Shown here: positions 17,246 to 26,271 of the stretch, piece after piece
How the letters are laid out: the number at the start of each line of letters is the position of its first letter
Numbering within the stretch: position 1 is the stretch's first letter
NCBI GenBank assembly: GCA_038002745.1
Contig: JBBODD010000001.1
Coordinates: 248,001-312,000, forward strand
Direction of reading: 5' to 3'
DNA from: Bacillus sp. FSL H8-0547
Lineage (GTDB): Bacteria > Bacillota > Bacilli > Bacillales > Bacillaceae
Length of the DNA stretch: 64,000 nucleotides
Made by a program: the position numbers and the translations under genes
Notes under the pieces: generated by a model
The model's database searches: none
What the model was told of the DNA's origin: nothing
The model's input: only the letters and a program-made list of their open reading frames with translations

Positions 17246-19261
17246 TCATTGCTTAAGATAAGCGGAAAACGCCTGTTTTACTTTAGGCACCACATAGTGG
17301 CTTCCGCCTCTGTCTTTTACATCCTCAATCATCATGGCAATCAGCAGGCTTGGCTGATCCGTATTCACAGCCACAAACCAGCCGTTTTCCTGTCCTATTT
17401 CACCTTTGGCCTGTTTCAGTTCGGCTGTGCCGGTTTTTCCCGCCAGATTCAGACCCGGCACGACAGGCTTATGGCCGGTACCGCTCGGGTCATCCACGAC
17501 GCTGATTAAGTGTTTCATAAGGAAAGAACTCTGCTCCGGCGTTATAATGCCTTCCTTCCAAATTTCAGGAGCAGGCTCATCTTTTTTCTCAAGATAAGGC
17601 ATAATCATGCTGCCGTTATTGACAAATGCGGTATAGGCTGCTGCGATATGAACAGGGCTCATCAGGACCTCTCCCTGCCCGTATCCTGAGTCAGCCAGAA
17701 GAACTTCCTTTTCAGCTAGGTCAGACGCTGCGACTGATGAGTCGGCAGTCGGAAAGTCAAACTCAAATCGTTCACCAAGCCCAAACGCAGCTGCTCCTTC
17801 TTTAAAAGCATCGGCACCCATTTCGAGCGCTGCCTGTGCGAAATAAATGTTGTCAGATGAAACAAGAGCCCTTTTAAGGTCAACCGCAGAATAGGCGTCC
17901 GTTACTCTTGTGACAGAGTAGTTCCCCCACTCAGGCCCTTTCTTCCAGGTTAAACCCGCAATGGTTTTGACTTCAGCCGGATCCAGTGTACCTGCTTTTA
18001 AACCCGCTGCGGCTGTCAGAGGCTTAAACACAGACCCCGGAGAGAATGTCTTGTTGAATTTGGCGCTCAGCGGCTTACCGGGCTGCTCTGTAAGAGCCTG
18101 ATAAGCCTCACCTGACATTCCTAATACAAAGCTGTTCGGATTGTAAGCAGGGCTGCTGACAAGCGCAAGTGTTTCCCCTGTCATCGGATGAACAGCTGCA
18201 GCTGTTCCTGAATCACCTTTCAGCTGATTGTAAAGCACTGTTTGAAGAGCAGAGTCGATCGTTAAAGTGATGTCCTTGCCATCTTCGGCAGGCTGCTCGG
18301 CAATGGTTTCGTTTGAAGGATCTGTATAGATGCGGAATCCGGATTTTCCCCGGAGCTCGTCCTCGTAAACTTCTTCAAGCCCTGCTTTTCCAAGCTGCGA
18401 TGTACTTGTATATCCTTTCCCTTTCAGCTTTTGGAGTTCCTCACCGGAAATATTGCCTATGTATCCGGTTAAATGGGCAGCATTCTCACCCAGCGGGTAG
18501 TACCTGGATGAAACATCCGCCTTTTGAAAACCGGGAAGGGATGTCACTTTTTTTACCAGTTCAGTTTCTGATGGGTCCACCTTTGCGACCGGCACGGACA
18601 TATCAGGCTTAACCCAGCTTGCTGACAGCTTTTTATCTATGTCCTCAGCTGTCAGATTCAAAAGCTTTGCTGCTGCTTCTTTTGCGGCTTCAGGATCGCT
18701 TCCGAGCTTTTCGGGAACTGCCTGGATTTCAGGAACGACGGCATTTATAGCCAGACCTTTTCCGTTCTTATCCAAGATGCTTCCTCTTTCCGGCTTATCT
18801 TCCGAAATTCTGACCGCATCTCCTTCCTTCAGCTGCGGGAAAATCATCGATGGATTCCATGAGACGAACCAGTTGTCTCCATCATCCGTCTCTTCCTGAA
18901 CGAGTGACGCCTGATGATCAAATGCAACAGGTCCTGCCAGAGTATCCATTTTTAACGAAAACGGCAAGGAAGCTTTTTTCTCATCTTTTCTCTCTTCGGG
19001 CTCCTCCGGCTTCTCATAGCTGATGCTTAGATTTTCCGTCTCGATGGACTCATAAATCTGCTGATATCGTTCTGTGAACTCCTGTTCAGTGATGCTTTTT
19101 TTAGCATCTGAAGATAAATAATCATACATTCCGCTGAAATTCTGGTCATTCCACAGGCTGACATATTTCTGGAATCGTTCTTCAGGCTGCGGTCCCTTTG
19201 AACATGCCGAAAGAATCACAAGCGTTAGCATACAAAAAAGTACTGCCGTCCATTTCTTCAC
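17246..19261 (-). CDS. pbpC: Penicillin-binding protein, class B transpeptidase (PBP3-like lipoprotein)
   Basis: 671 aa. Lipoprotein signal with VILSAC and lipidated Cys20. Residues about 30-150 are the MecA_N/NTF2-like domain, 155-330 the PBP dimerisation domain (RGSILDKNG), and 350-670 the transpeptidase. Catalytic motifs: S410xxK413 in SPGSVFKP, the S-D-N triad in VSSDNIYF near residue 466, and KTGT near 605. It crosslinks peptidoglycan at the outer membrane face; the MecA_N domain is shared with low-affinity, beta-lactam-tolerant PBPs. Length matches B. subtilis PbpC (668 aa). It lies alone between two terminators. Confidence 0.9.
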   Translation of the reverse strand: MKKWTAVLFCMLTLVILSACSKGPQPEERFQKYVSLWNDQNFSGMYDYLSSDAKKSITEQEFTERYQQIYESIETENLSISYEKPEEPEERKDEKKASLPFSLKMDTLAGPVAFDHQASLVQEETDDGDNWFVSWNPSMIFPQLKEGDAVRISEDKPERGSILDKNGKGLAINAVVPEIQAVPEKLGSDPEAAKEAAAKLLNLTAEDIDKKLSASWVKPDMSVPVAKVDPSETELVKKVTSLPGFQKADVSSRYYPLGENAAHLTGYIGNISGEELQKLKGKGYTSTSQLGKAGLEEVYEDELRGKSGFRIYTDPSNETIAEQPAEDGKDITLTIDSALQTVLYNQLKGDSGTAAAVHPMTGETLALVSSPAYNPNSFVLGMSGEAYQALTEQPGKPLSAKFNKTFSPGSVFKPLTAAAGLKAGTLDPAEVKTIAGLTWKKGPEWGNYSVTRVTDAYSAVDLKRALVSSDNIYFAQAALEMGADAFKEGAAAFGLGERFEFDFPTADSSVAASDLAEKEVLLADSGYGQGEVLMSPVHIAAAYTAFVNNGSMIMPYLEKKDEPAPEIWKEGIITPEQSSFLMKHLISVVDDPSGTGHKPVVPGLNLAGKTGTAELKQAKGEIGQENGWFVAVNTDQPSLLIAMMIEDVKDRGGSHYVVPKVKQAFSAYLKQ

Positions 19262-19343
19262 TTTATCTGACCTCTCCCAATACGTATTAGCTAAAGTATA
19301 GCACAGGCAAGGGAAGATTTTCCTGAACTGTACGTTGTAAACA

Positions 19344-19375
19344 GCAAAAAGCAGACAGTCTCCCTGTCTGCTTCA
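19344..19375 (-). terminator. Terminator after ktrD
   Basis: GCAGACAG / CTGTCTGC around GGGAGA on the minus strand, then TTTTTG. Confidence 0.85.
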
Positions 19376-19382
19376 TCCTTCG

Positions 19383-20729
19383 TCACCCGATAATAACACG
19401 TTCTTTCGGATAGTGATAATTTGGTTTTGATGCTTTTGATCCGATAATGTAAATGAACGTAACAATCCCAATCCGTCCGATAAACATTAAGATCATAATG
19501 ATGCATTTTCCTATTGTGCTCAGATCTGCTGTAATTCCCATCGATAACCCTGTCGTTCCGAATGCCGAACAAACTTCAAAAAGGATTTCAATGAGCGTGA
19601 ATTTTTCTGTGATTGAAAGAATAAACACGGAACCAAAACAAAGGACAAAGGCCATCAGCGTGACGACGAGTGATTTTTTCACATCATCTTCATGAAGTTC
19701 CCGTTTAAAGATCTTAATGGTTTTGTTGCCTTTGGCAAAGTGATAAAGAGCAAGCAAATTTAAAGCAAATGTCGTTGTCCTGATCCCGCCCCCAACAGAG
19801 CTTGGGGAAGCCCCGATAAACATCAGCGCACACATGACGAGCAGCGTGGCTTCAGAAAACAGGCTGACATCCATCGTTGCAAGTCCCCCGCTTCGTGTGG
19901 CGGTTGACTGGAACAAGGAATAAAAAAAGCTTTCGTGCCAGCTTTTCCCGCTGAAAAAAAACTGATACTCAAGCAGAGCGATCATAATCGTTCCGCCGAT
20001 AACGAGCAAGGTATATGTAACAGTCGTCAGCTTTGTAAAAAGAGTAAATCTGTACTTGCCTTTTTTGCTGAAAAGAAAGGTTTTCACTTCTATCAGTACA
20101 GGAAATCCAATCGCTCCAAGTGTAATTAAAAGGATGATGACAAACTGAATGAAATAATCGTCTGCATATGGAATCATGGATGCTCCTGTAATATCAAAGC
20201 CTCCGTTTGTAGTTGCACTGACAGAATTAAAAAACCCGTGCAAATACGCTTCCTGCCAAGTCGAGTAGTATTTTAAAAAGTAGGTTCCAAGAATCATGCC
20301 GCCGCAAAACTCAATAATCAATATTAAAAACAGGACCTGCTTCATCAAGTTGACGATTCCCGAAAGAGAATACTGATTTTGATCAGCCATGATCAGTCTT
20401 CTTTCTCTCAGGCCAATGCGTTTTCCGACAATCAGCCAGACAAATGTTCCAAGTGTCATGACGCCAATCCCCCCGAACTGCAGCACAAACATCAGAATAA
20501 AAATGCCGGGTACAGTCAGGGTATCTGCTACCGTTATGACACTGAGGCCTGTCACGCTTACAGCACTTACAGCTGTAAACAGACCGTCCATAAACGTCCA
20601 TTGCACTCCCTCCTGGTGGGCAACAGGCAGGCTCAGCAAACCAACTGAAACGGAGACGGCTATGGCATAATAAGCTACAATCAGCTGAAAAGGCGTTAAT
20701 GATTGGAAAAAGGTTCTAGTTCGGGTCAT
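19383..20729 (-). CDS. ktrD: Potassium uptake channel subunit KtrD (TrkH/Ktr family)
   Basis: 448-aa membrane protein with four M1-P-M2 repeats. Selectivity-filter segments are visible as AVSAVSVTGLSV, SVSATTNGGFDITG, QSTATRSGGLATMD and SAFGTTGLSMG, each centred on glycine. It forms the ion-conducting dimer that works with a cytosolic Ktr gating ring; no ktrC-like gene is in the window. Position next to htpX matches B. subtilis ktrD (ykrM). Confidence 0.93.
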   Translation of the reverse strand: MTRTRTFFQSLTPFQLIVAYYAIAVSVSVGLLSLPVAHQEGVQWTFMDGLFTAVSAVSVTGLSVITVADTLTVPGIFILMFVLQFGGIGVMTLGTFVWLIVGKRIGLRERRLIMADQNQYSLSGIVNLMKQVLFLILIIEFCGGMILGTYFLKYYSTWQEAYLHGFFNSVSATTNGGFDITGASMIPYADDYFIQFVIILLITLGAIGFPVLIEVKTFLFSKKGKYRFTLFTKLTTVTYTLLVIGGTIMIALLEYQFFFSGKSWHESFFYSLFQSTATRSGGLATMDVSLFSEATLLVMCALMFIGASPSSVGGGIRTTTFALNLLALYHFAKGNKTIKIFKRELHEDDVKKSLVVTLMAFVLCFGSVFILSITEKFTLIEILFEVCSAFGTTGLSMGITADLSTIGKCIIMILMFIGRIGIVTFIYIIGSKASKPNYHYPKERVIIG

Positions 20730-20879
20730 GGATATCGTTCCTTAAATTTTTAGGGTGAACTGCATGTTCTCTATCATAATGAAAACCCGGCAGAATGAAA
20801 AGGGGTTGTCCAAAATTTATCTTGCCTGCTTTCATTTTCAACATGCGAAGACAAAAACATACTTTGGGGTTGAGTAAAC

Positions 20880-20907
20880 AAAAAAAAGAGGAGACAGCAT
20901 CTCCTCA
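20880..20907 (-). terminator. Terminator after htpX
   Basis: GAGGAGA / TCTCCTC hairpin on the minus strand followed by seven T. Confidence 0.85.
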
Positions 20908-20921
20908 GATTCATACCCTGG

Positions 20922-21800
20922 TTATTTTGCTTCTAAACGGCGGATTCTCTCATCAAGGTCAGGATGGGTTGAAAAGAGGGCAAGCCCGCGTTTCCCGCTT
21001 ATCTTCAATGATGCAACAGAAGATTGATCGCTGCTGATCCGCTGCGTGTATCCTTTCAGCATACGCAGAGCGTGGACCATTTTGTCCTTGCCTGCCAAAT
21101 CGGCCCCTCCCTTGTCCGCGTGGAATTCTCTGTGGCGGGAGAAAGCAAAAACGACAAGGCTTCCAAGAATGGAAAACAGGATTTGGAACACTAAAACCGC
21201 AATAAAATGAACGATTGGCGCCATGTCCTCTCTAACAAACCTGGAGGCAATCCAAGCCGCAATTCTTGCCAGGAACACTACGAATGTATTAACGATACCC
21301 TGAAGCAGCGTCATCGTTACCATATCGCCATTTGAGATATGGGCAACTTCATGGGCAAGAACGCCCTCAACTGCAGCGTCATCCATTTCTTCAAGCAGTC
21401 CGGTGGAAACGGCAACGAGAGAATTATTTTTAGACGCACCCGTTGCAAACGCATTGACCTCGCGTGACTGATAGATGCCCACTTCAGGCATTTTTCTGAT
21501 GCCTGCAGCTCTTGCAAGTCTGTGAACGCGTTCTACGAGGTTTCGCTCATATGCCGATAAATTTTGATCCGGTTTCAGAACCTTTACGCCCATCATCATT
21601 TTTGCCATCCACTTTGACATGAACAGAGAAATAAATGATCCGGAGAAACCTACAACAGCACTGAATACGAGCAGGCTGATGAGATCGATTCCACCTCCAG
21701 CCGTTACATAGGAGCCAACTCCAAGCAAAGATAAGACAATTCCTATTGTTGTCAATACGAGGATATTGGTTAAAAGGAACAAAAAGATACGTTTTGCCAT
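20922..21800 (-). CDS. htpX: Membrane zinc metalloprotease HtpX
   Basis: 292-aa M48 peptidase of membrane protein quality control. Two N-terminal transmembrane segments (about 8-28 and 35-55) precede the zinc motif HEVAH (His150-Glu151..His154), the third ligand region [14 protein letters not shown], and two further hydrophobic helices around 158-215. It degrades misfolded or stress-damaged membrane proteins at the cytoplasmic face. It is divergent from ykrK, whose B. subtilis homologue represses htpX. Confidence 0.95.
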   Translation of the reverse strand: MAKRIFLFLLTNILVLTTIGIVLSLLGVGSYVTAGGGIDLISLLVFSAVVGFSGSFISLFMSKWMAKMMMGVKVLKPDQNLSAYERNLVERVHRLARAAGIRKMPEVGIYQSREVNAFATGASKNNSLVAVSTGLLEEMDDAAVEGVLAHEVAHISNGDMVTMTLLQGIVNTFVVFLARIAAWIASRFVREDMAPIVHFIAVLVFQILFSILGSLVVFAFSRHREFHADKGGADLAGKDKMVHALRMLKGYTQRISSDQSSVASLKISGKRGLALFSTHPDLDERIRRLEAK

Positions 21801-21820
21801 CTTGCACCCCCAAAGATTTT

Positions 21821-21834
21821 GAGTTCATTTGAAC
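21821..21834. promoter_or_regulatory. Palindrome in the htpX-ykrK control region
   Basis: AGTTCA and TGAACT arms separated by TT, placed just downstream of a TATAAT-like -10 reading towards htpX. It is a candidate repressor site, plausibly for YkrK. The binding protein is inferred from context only. Confidence 0.4.
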
Positions 21835-21967
21835 TTATATTATAATTTATAGTATAAAGAATGAAGAGGAATAATCGCAAATACTAAGCACTTGGTAATG
21901 TTATGCAGCACGATTGAAAAATGGCTGCTTAAAAAACAGACATATAAATGACAAAGAGGTGATGCCC

Positions 21968-22633
21968 ATGAAAATACAGCTGAAACGCTCAGAAATGGCC
22001 AAACTGCTTTTCACCCTGCAGGGAGAAAGCGATGCGGCTCCGGCATCTGTACTGAAAGAAATCGGGATCGACCCGTCTGATTTTCCTGATTTCATCAGAA
22101 GCTCCAAGCCTCTTCCAAGAGGACTTTCATCAAATGAAATTGTTTCACTTGCAAAACTGTGCGAACTGACTTCTTTAAAGTCCACATCGATTCAGAATTG
22201 GATAAAGAGGGATATGAAAGAGCTGATCGGCTCACCTGAACACGGCAAAAAATATTCAATCGAACAAGCAGCCATCCTCCTCATTGTGAGAGACCTGAAA
22301 TCAGCATTTGATTTTGATACAATCAGGCATTTGCTGAAGCTTCTGTTTAATACATTATCGGACCGAAGCGATGATTTGATTTCGCCATTGCGTTATTACT
22401 CCGCTTACGGGACAATTCTTGAACGTATGGAATCGATCACGGTATTCTCGCTTTCTGAACATGAGCTCGAAAAGGATGTTCAGGATCAAATACAGGCGGC
22501 TCATGACCTTTTTCAGGATCTTCCGGAAGATGACTGGAATCAGGTAAAGGATATTTTGACGATTACCGTGCTTTCCGTCATCACATCCTATCTTCAGAAA
22601 AGAACCCGTCTGTTTCTGCAGGAGCATTTTTAA
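21968..22633 (+). CDS. ykrK: YkrK-like DUF1836 regulator
   Basis: 221-aa DUF1836 protein. A MerR-like winged-helix region spans about residues 55-115 (SLAKLCELTSLKSTSIQNWI, then YSIEQAAILLIVRDLKSAF), followed by helical C-terminal dimerisation sequence. B. subtilis YkrK represses htpX under membrane stress control, and the divergent arrangement is conserved here. ATG 21968 lies 6 nt after AGAGGTG; ATG 21962 overlaps that site. Confidence 0.85.
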   Translation: MKIQLKRSEMAKLLFTLQGESDAAPASVLKEIGIDPSDFPDFIRSSKPLPRGLSSNEIVSLAKLCELTSLKSTSIQNWIKRDMKELIGSPEHGKKYSIEQAAILLIVRDLKSAFDFDTIRHLLKLLFNTLSDRSDDLISPLRYYSAYGTILERMESITVFSLSEHELEKDVQDQIQAAHDLFQDLPEDDWNQVKDILTITVLSVITSYLQKRTRLFLQEHF

Positions 22634-22762
22634 ATAAGTGTCATTTACTCAACCCCTTCACCTCATATCATAGGGCACAATTGCCAGTATAGATTGTCCT
22701 TTTGAAACAAGACTATAAACACAGCCCTATGGCTGCAAACTTTTATGAAGGAGTTGAGTATA

Positions 22763-22969
22763 ATGGCACGCAGCAGCAATAAATTGCTTGTTCCTGGGAT
22801 TGAACAGGCCCTGGATCAAATTAAATATGAAATTGCACAGGAATTCGGCGTTACGCTTGGTTCTGATACAGTTGCACGCTCTAACGGTTCTGTTGGAGGA
22901 GAAATCACGAAGCGCCTGGTCGCACAAGCACAGGCAGGTCTTGGAGGACAGGCTTCTAAAACTGAATAA
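22763..22969 (+). CDS. sspD: Alpha/beta-type small acid-soluble spore protein
   Basis: 68-aa SASP that coats and protects spore DNA. Both family signatures are present: the GPR protease site region [10 protein letters not shown] and the C-terminal [21 protein letters not shown] lies 9 nt before the ATG. The location between ykrK and rsgI matches B. subtilis sspD. It would be expressed late in the forespore; I could not make out a convincing sigma-G promoter. Confidence 0.93.
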   Translation: MARSSNKLLVPGIEQALDQIKYEIAQEFGVTLGSDTVARSNGSVGGEITKRLVAQAQAGLGGQASKTE

Positions 22970-22973
22970 TATG

Positions 22974-23006
22974 GCAAAAACCGCAGGAATCCTCCTGCGG
23001 TTTTCT
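22974..23006. terminator. Bidirectional terminator between sspD and rsgI
   Basis: AAACCGCAGGA / TCCTGCGGTTT perfect stem with T-runs on both sides. Confidence 0.9.
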
Positions 23007-23067
23007 TCTTTCTATGTATGCAGCAGGTGCCTATCCGGTCAGATTCGCTTTCGCGGCACCCTATGTT

Positions 23068-24234
23068 TCAATCACGATCAGATCTTGACCCCTCATTATC
23101 GTCATCGTCATTGTCGTTGTCTTCATCTTCCTCGCGGTCATCATCCCGGTCGCGGCTGTCGCCGTCTCTCTCGTCATCATCGTCTTCACGGGATTTCTCT
23201 TCATTCCGCTTTTTTTCTTTCTCTCTTTCTTTACTTGCTTTATCTGCTTCTTTTCTTGCTTTTTCAGCTTCTTTACTTACTTTTTCAGCTTCGGCTTTTG
23301 CTTTAGCTGTCTGTTTATTTGTGTTCATCGATGTTTCTTTTTCTTTAGGCGGATCTGGCACAGCGGGCTTTTTGTTGATTTCCTTCTCTTTGTTCTCTTT
23401 CAAAGCAGGCGGTTCCTGATCCTTTTTTGGCGGAGGTGCTGGCTCTTTAACAGGAGGAACTGTTTCAGCAGATTCCGGTTTGGCTGGTTCTGTCTCTTTA
23501 TCAGCCTTTTCCTCTTCATTGCGCTTTTCCGCATCTTCTTTTTCTGCAGGATCAGCTTCTTCTGTTTTTTGCAGTTTTACATATTTACCAGTAGAAATCC
23601 CTTGTTCCACTGCTTTATTGCGTGTTTCAACATCTGTCTCTACCGCCTGAACATTCAGGCTTTGTTCCTTGTATGACTCTTTCAGGCGCACAACATCTGC
23701 AAGCATTTTCTTTTTTGTCTCTTCATGCTTGTCATCTGCTGTTACCGTCGTCACAAAGATCTCCTTATCGTCTGTTAAATAGCCGAGAGATCTGCTTTTG
23801 TCCACAATGGTTGAAAAGACATCTGATACACTGCGTTTATTCATGTCTTTCAGTTCGGCAAGCATAGCCTTCCCATCTTCATTCATGGGTTCAATCCTTA
23901 TGACTTTAAGTTCTTCGTTTAATTGAAGCTCAAAGCTTGGATTGATATCAATCGTCATATAAGCATATACCCTGTCATCATTCAAAACGGGCAGCAAGGT
24001 AAAAAAGATAAGAATAAGAGCTGCCACTGCGAGTAACCCGTTTCGAATTCCGCGCAGATTAAAAATACTTACTGATTTTGATGCTCTTTCGCTTGTATCT
24101 GAAAGCTGAAAAAAAGTAATTTCCTCACCCAGCTCGTATGAACGTTTTTGTTTTGCTGCTTTCAAAAATTGTCCATCAGGGGTAAGCAATGTAACATAAT
24201 CATCATTACGGTCAACGACGATCCCTTTTTTCAT
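23068..24234 (-). CDS. rsgI: Anti-sigma-I factor RsgI
   Basis: 388-aa bitopic membrane protein that sequesters SigI. The N-terminal RsgI domain (MKKGIVVDRNDDYVTLLTPD to about residue 55) binds the sigma factor. One transmembrane helix lies at about 66-84. The conserved periplasmic-type domain YMTIDINPSFELQLNE follows, to about 215. The extracellular part then becomes a Pro/Lys/Glu repeat region and a 40-residue Asp/Glu/Arg tail. The start ATG overlaps the sigI stop (ATGA), indicating translational coupling and balanced synthesis. Confidence 0.93.
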   Translation of the reverse strand: MKKGIVVDRNDDYVTLLTPDGQFLKAAKQKRSYELGEEITFFQLSDTSERASKSVSIFNLRGIRNGLLAVAALILIFFTLLPVLNDDRVYAYMTIDINPSFELQLNEELKVIRIEPMNEDGKAMLAELKDMNKRSVSDVFSTIVDKSRSLGYLTDDKEIFVTTVTADDKHEETKKKMLADVVRLKESYKEQSLNVQAVETDVETRNKAVEQGISTGKYVKLQKTEEADPAEKEDAEKRNEEEKADKETEPAKPESAETVPPVKEPAPPPKKDQEPPALKENKEKEINKKPAVPDPPKEKETSMNTNKQTAKAKAEAEKVSKEAEKARKEADKASKEREKEKKRNEEKSREDDDDERDGDSRDRDDDREEDEDNDNDDDDNEGSRSDRD

Positions 24235-24977
24235 GATTGAAGCACCCCTCTTATATAGTCTTTCAGATAAACGTAATCCCCCGATAAAATTATTGTCATG
24301 GCAATAATATATTTTCTGTTTCTCTCTATTGTTTTGCGGCTGACAGATACAAGCGATTCAAGCTGTTTAACAGGAAGCTGTTTTTTCGCAAACAGAATCC
24401 GCCTCAGCTCATCGTGCTCAATCAGGACTTGAGCTACTTTTATTGCATTTTGCCTTGCATCCATATGTTTTGGAGAATTCTCCATCAGCTCTGAAAAAGA
24501 AAGACCGAATTCCTGGAGCACTTTATGGAAATACACAATCTCTTCCCTTCGCTGTTCCTGTTCAATGAGCTTTTGATGCTCTTCAACGGACAGCTCCGCT
24601 TCAATCTTGCTCTGCGAAGCCTCGCCTTCTTCGTGTTCCTGTAGATCAATATTTACTGTCTGGGCGTTTCTTGCTTCTTTTCGAATATAGTCAATGACTT
24701 TTCTCTTTATAATCAATTCGGCAAAAGCGAGCAGCGAACTTCCCTTTTCAGTTGAATATTTTTCAATGGCCTCATTAAAGGCAATTAATCCAATGCTGAA
24801 TTCATCGTCTTTTTCATCAATATACCTTTTGCAGACCGAAGAAACGGTTTTTGCCACGAAAGGTTTATACTGGTCAATTAATGTGTTCTGCAATTGTGTG
24901 TCGCCGTCCTGGATCTGCAGGACAGTTTCTTCTAAAGTTGGTTTCTTTTTGCCAAGTTTAAACAACAGGCTAAGCAC
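24231..24977 (-). CDS. sigI: RNA polymerase sigma factor SigI
   Basis: 248-aa heat and cell-wall stress sigma factor. Region 2 is visible as IDQYKPFVAKTVSSVCKRYI..DDEFSIGLIAFNEAIEKY and IKRKVIDYIRKE. The C-terminal SigI-specific domain ends with the HTH VKQLESLVSVSRKTIERNRKY. GTG start with GAGGTG 7 nt upstream. Forms an operon with rsgI. In B. subtilis it controls mreBH, lytE and bcrC. Confidence 0.93.
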   Translation of the reverse strand: MLSLLFKLGKKKPTLEETVLQIQDGDTQLQNTLIDQYKPFVAKTVSSVCKRYIDEKDDEFSIGLIAFNEAIEKYSTEKGSSLLAFAELIIKRKVIDYIRKEARNAQTVNIDLQEHEEGEASQSKIEAELSVEEHQKLIEQEQRREEIVYFHKVLQEFGLSFSELMENSPKHMDARQNAIKVAQVLIEHDELRRILFAKKQLPVKQLESLVSVSRKTIERNRKYIIAMTIILSGDYVYLKDYIRGVLQS

Positions 24978-25314
24978 CGGTTCTCACCTCAGTTCTCCCA
25001 TATTACTTCGTATAATCATAGCTAATTTGCCCTGAGAGCGCAAAGGAAGAAATTTGGAATCGTGAGAGCCTTGAGGTAAAGATGAACCTATTAGGCATTG
25101 ATGAAGCAGCAGATGAAGAATCTATTATAATTGTTCTCCTTTCTTTTTTCTTACTAAACAGCTACGAAGCAAGTTTGGGTTTTGAGGGTGTAATATTAGT
25201 TTTTTTTACAAAAAGGTTACAAATAAAGGCGGAAATCCAGGGTAAAAGTTGATTAATTGTAAAATTTTTAATATAAAACCACTATTTCACCCACGAACTG
25301 TCATTTAATTTCAA
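24978..25314. other. sigI upstream region with a candidate sigma-I promoter
   Basis: 337 bp between sigI and ykoY. On the minus strand ACACCC (25186-25191) and CGTA (25163-25166) resemble sigma-I -35 and -10 elements, though the 19-bp spacer is long. A 56-codon frame at 25082-25252 on the plus strand has no good ribosome site or recognisable sequence. The remainder is AT-rich with no structure I can name. Confidence 0.4.
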
Positions 25315-25343
25315 AAAAAAAAACACCCCTTTCAGGGTGCTCA
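25314..25343 (-). terminator. Terminator after ykoY
   Basis: GCACCC / GGGTGT hairpin on the minus strand with a run of nine T, overlapping the ykoY stop region. Confidence 0.82.
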
Positions 25344-26144
25344 ATCAAGTCGGTCTTCAGCTTTTTCCACAAGCTTCTCTTCTTCTGTATCCGGGCGACT
25401 GCTTTCATCTTTGGATAAGAACCATCCGGCAACAGCAATCCCTGCTAGAACAATCCAGAAGATAAGCTTCCATGTTGCAGATTCAATGAAATGTTTATCA
25501 ATGATGTTAATGTCCGGGTGAGCGAGCGTGTACAAAGCAAGCTTCACTCCTACCCAGCCAACAATGACAAATGCAGCGGTCTCAAGACTCGGACGTTTTT
25601 GCAGCAGGGCGACAAAATAGCTCGCTGCAAATCTCATGATAATCAGGCCAATGATGCCCCCGGCCAAAATGACGGCAAACTGGCCGCCATCCAGACCTCC
25701 GATTTCCGGCAGACCCGTTGCAGGCAGTGTTACTGCCAGTGCGACTGCCGCAAGGATGGAATCAACCGCAAACGCAATGTCTGCAAGTTCCACTTTAAGA
25801 ACCGTCATCCAAAAGCCTGATTCCTTTCTGTCCTTATCACCATGCAAATCCTTCTTTAAAATGAATTTCTTCACCAAATGATTTATGGCAATAAACAGCA
25901 GATAAACAGCCCCTATTGCCTGTACCTGCCAGACATCGACCAAAAATGAAATTAAAAAAAGCGAGCCGAACCTCAGGACAAATGCTCCTGCAAGCCCGTA
26001 AAACAGAGCTTTTTTTCTTTGATCATCCGGAAGGTGCTTAACCATGACGGCCATAACAAGAGCATTGTCTGCCGCAAGAATTCCTTCCAGTGCAATTAAA
26101 ACAAGTAATACCCACCCGTATTCAAGCAAAAGGGCAACATCCAT
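25341..26144 (-). CDS. ykoY: TerC-family membrane protein YkoY (manganese export type)
   Basis: 267-aa protein with seven to eight hydrophobic helices. TerC signatures: LEGILAADNALVMAVMVKHLP near residues 19-39 and VELADIAFAVDSILAAVALAV near 117-137, both with membrane-embedded acidic residues. B. subtilis relatives export manganese and help metallate secreted enzymes. AGGAGG precedes the ATG. Unlike many family members, no yybP-ykoY riboswitch can be recognised in the 127 bp before it; a terminator separates it from ykoX. Confidence 0.9.
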   Translation of the reverse strand: MDVALLLEYGWVLLVLIALEGILAADNALVMAVMVKHLPDDQRKKALFYGLAGAFVLRFGSLFLISFLVDVWQVQAIGAVYLLFIAINHLVKKFILKKDLHGDKDRKESGFWMTVLKVELADIAFAVDSILAAVALAVTLPATGLPEIGGLDGGQFAVILAGGIIGLIIMRFAASYFVALLQKRPSLETAAFVIVGWVGVKLALYTLAHPDINIIDKHFIESATWKLIFWIVLAGIAVAGWFLSKDESSRPDTEEEKLVEKAEDRLD

Positions 26145-26199
26145 TCAACATTCCTCCTATATCTGTATTTTCTCTATATACCCAATTTCCTTTCACTCT

Positions 26200-26238
26200 T
26201 ATCAAAAAAAATCTTTTCCTTATGCTGGAAAAGACGTT
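26200..26238 (-). terminator. Terminator between ykoX and ykoY
   Basis: CTTTTCC / GGAAAAG around AGCATAA on the minus strand, followed by A and eight T. Confidence 0.8.
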
Positions 26239-26271
26239 TTAGGAAATCCATGTCAGGATGCAGCAAGTTTT

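Noticed and set aside
23018-23419. Serine-rich 133-codon frame
   Set aside because: Shadow of the Asp/Arg/Lys-rich rsgI tail on the other strand.
25082-25252. 56-codon frame upstream of sigI
   Set aside because: Weak start context, AT-rich, no recognisable sequence, and it overlaps the candidate sigI promoter.
26145-26271. yybP-ykoY manganese riboswitch
   Set aside because: The conserved aptamer blocks could not be found; the only structure is a terminator.
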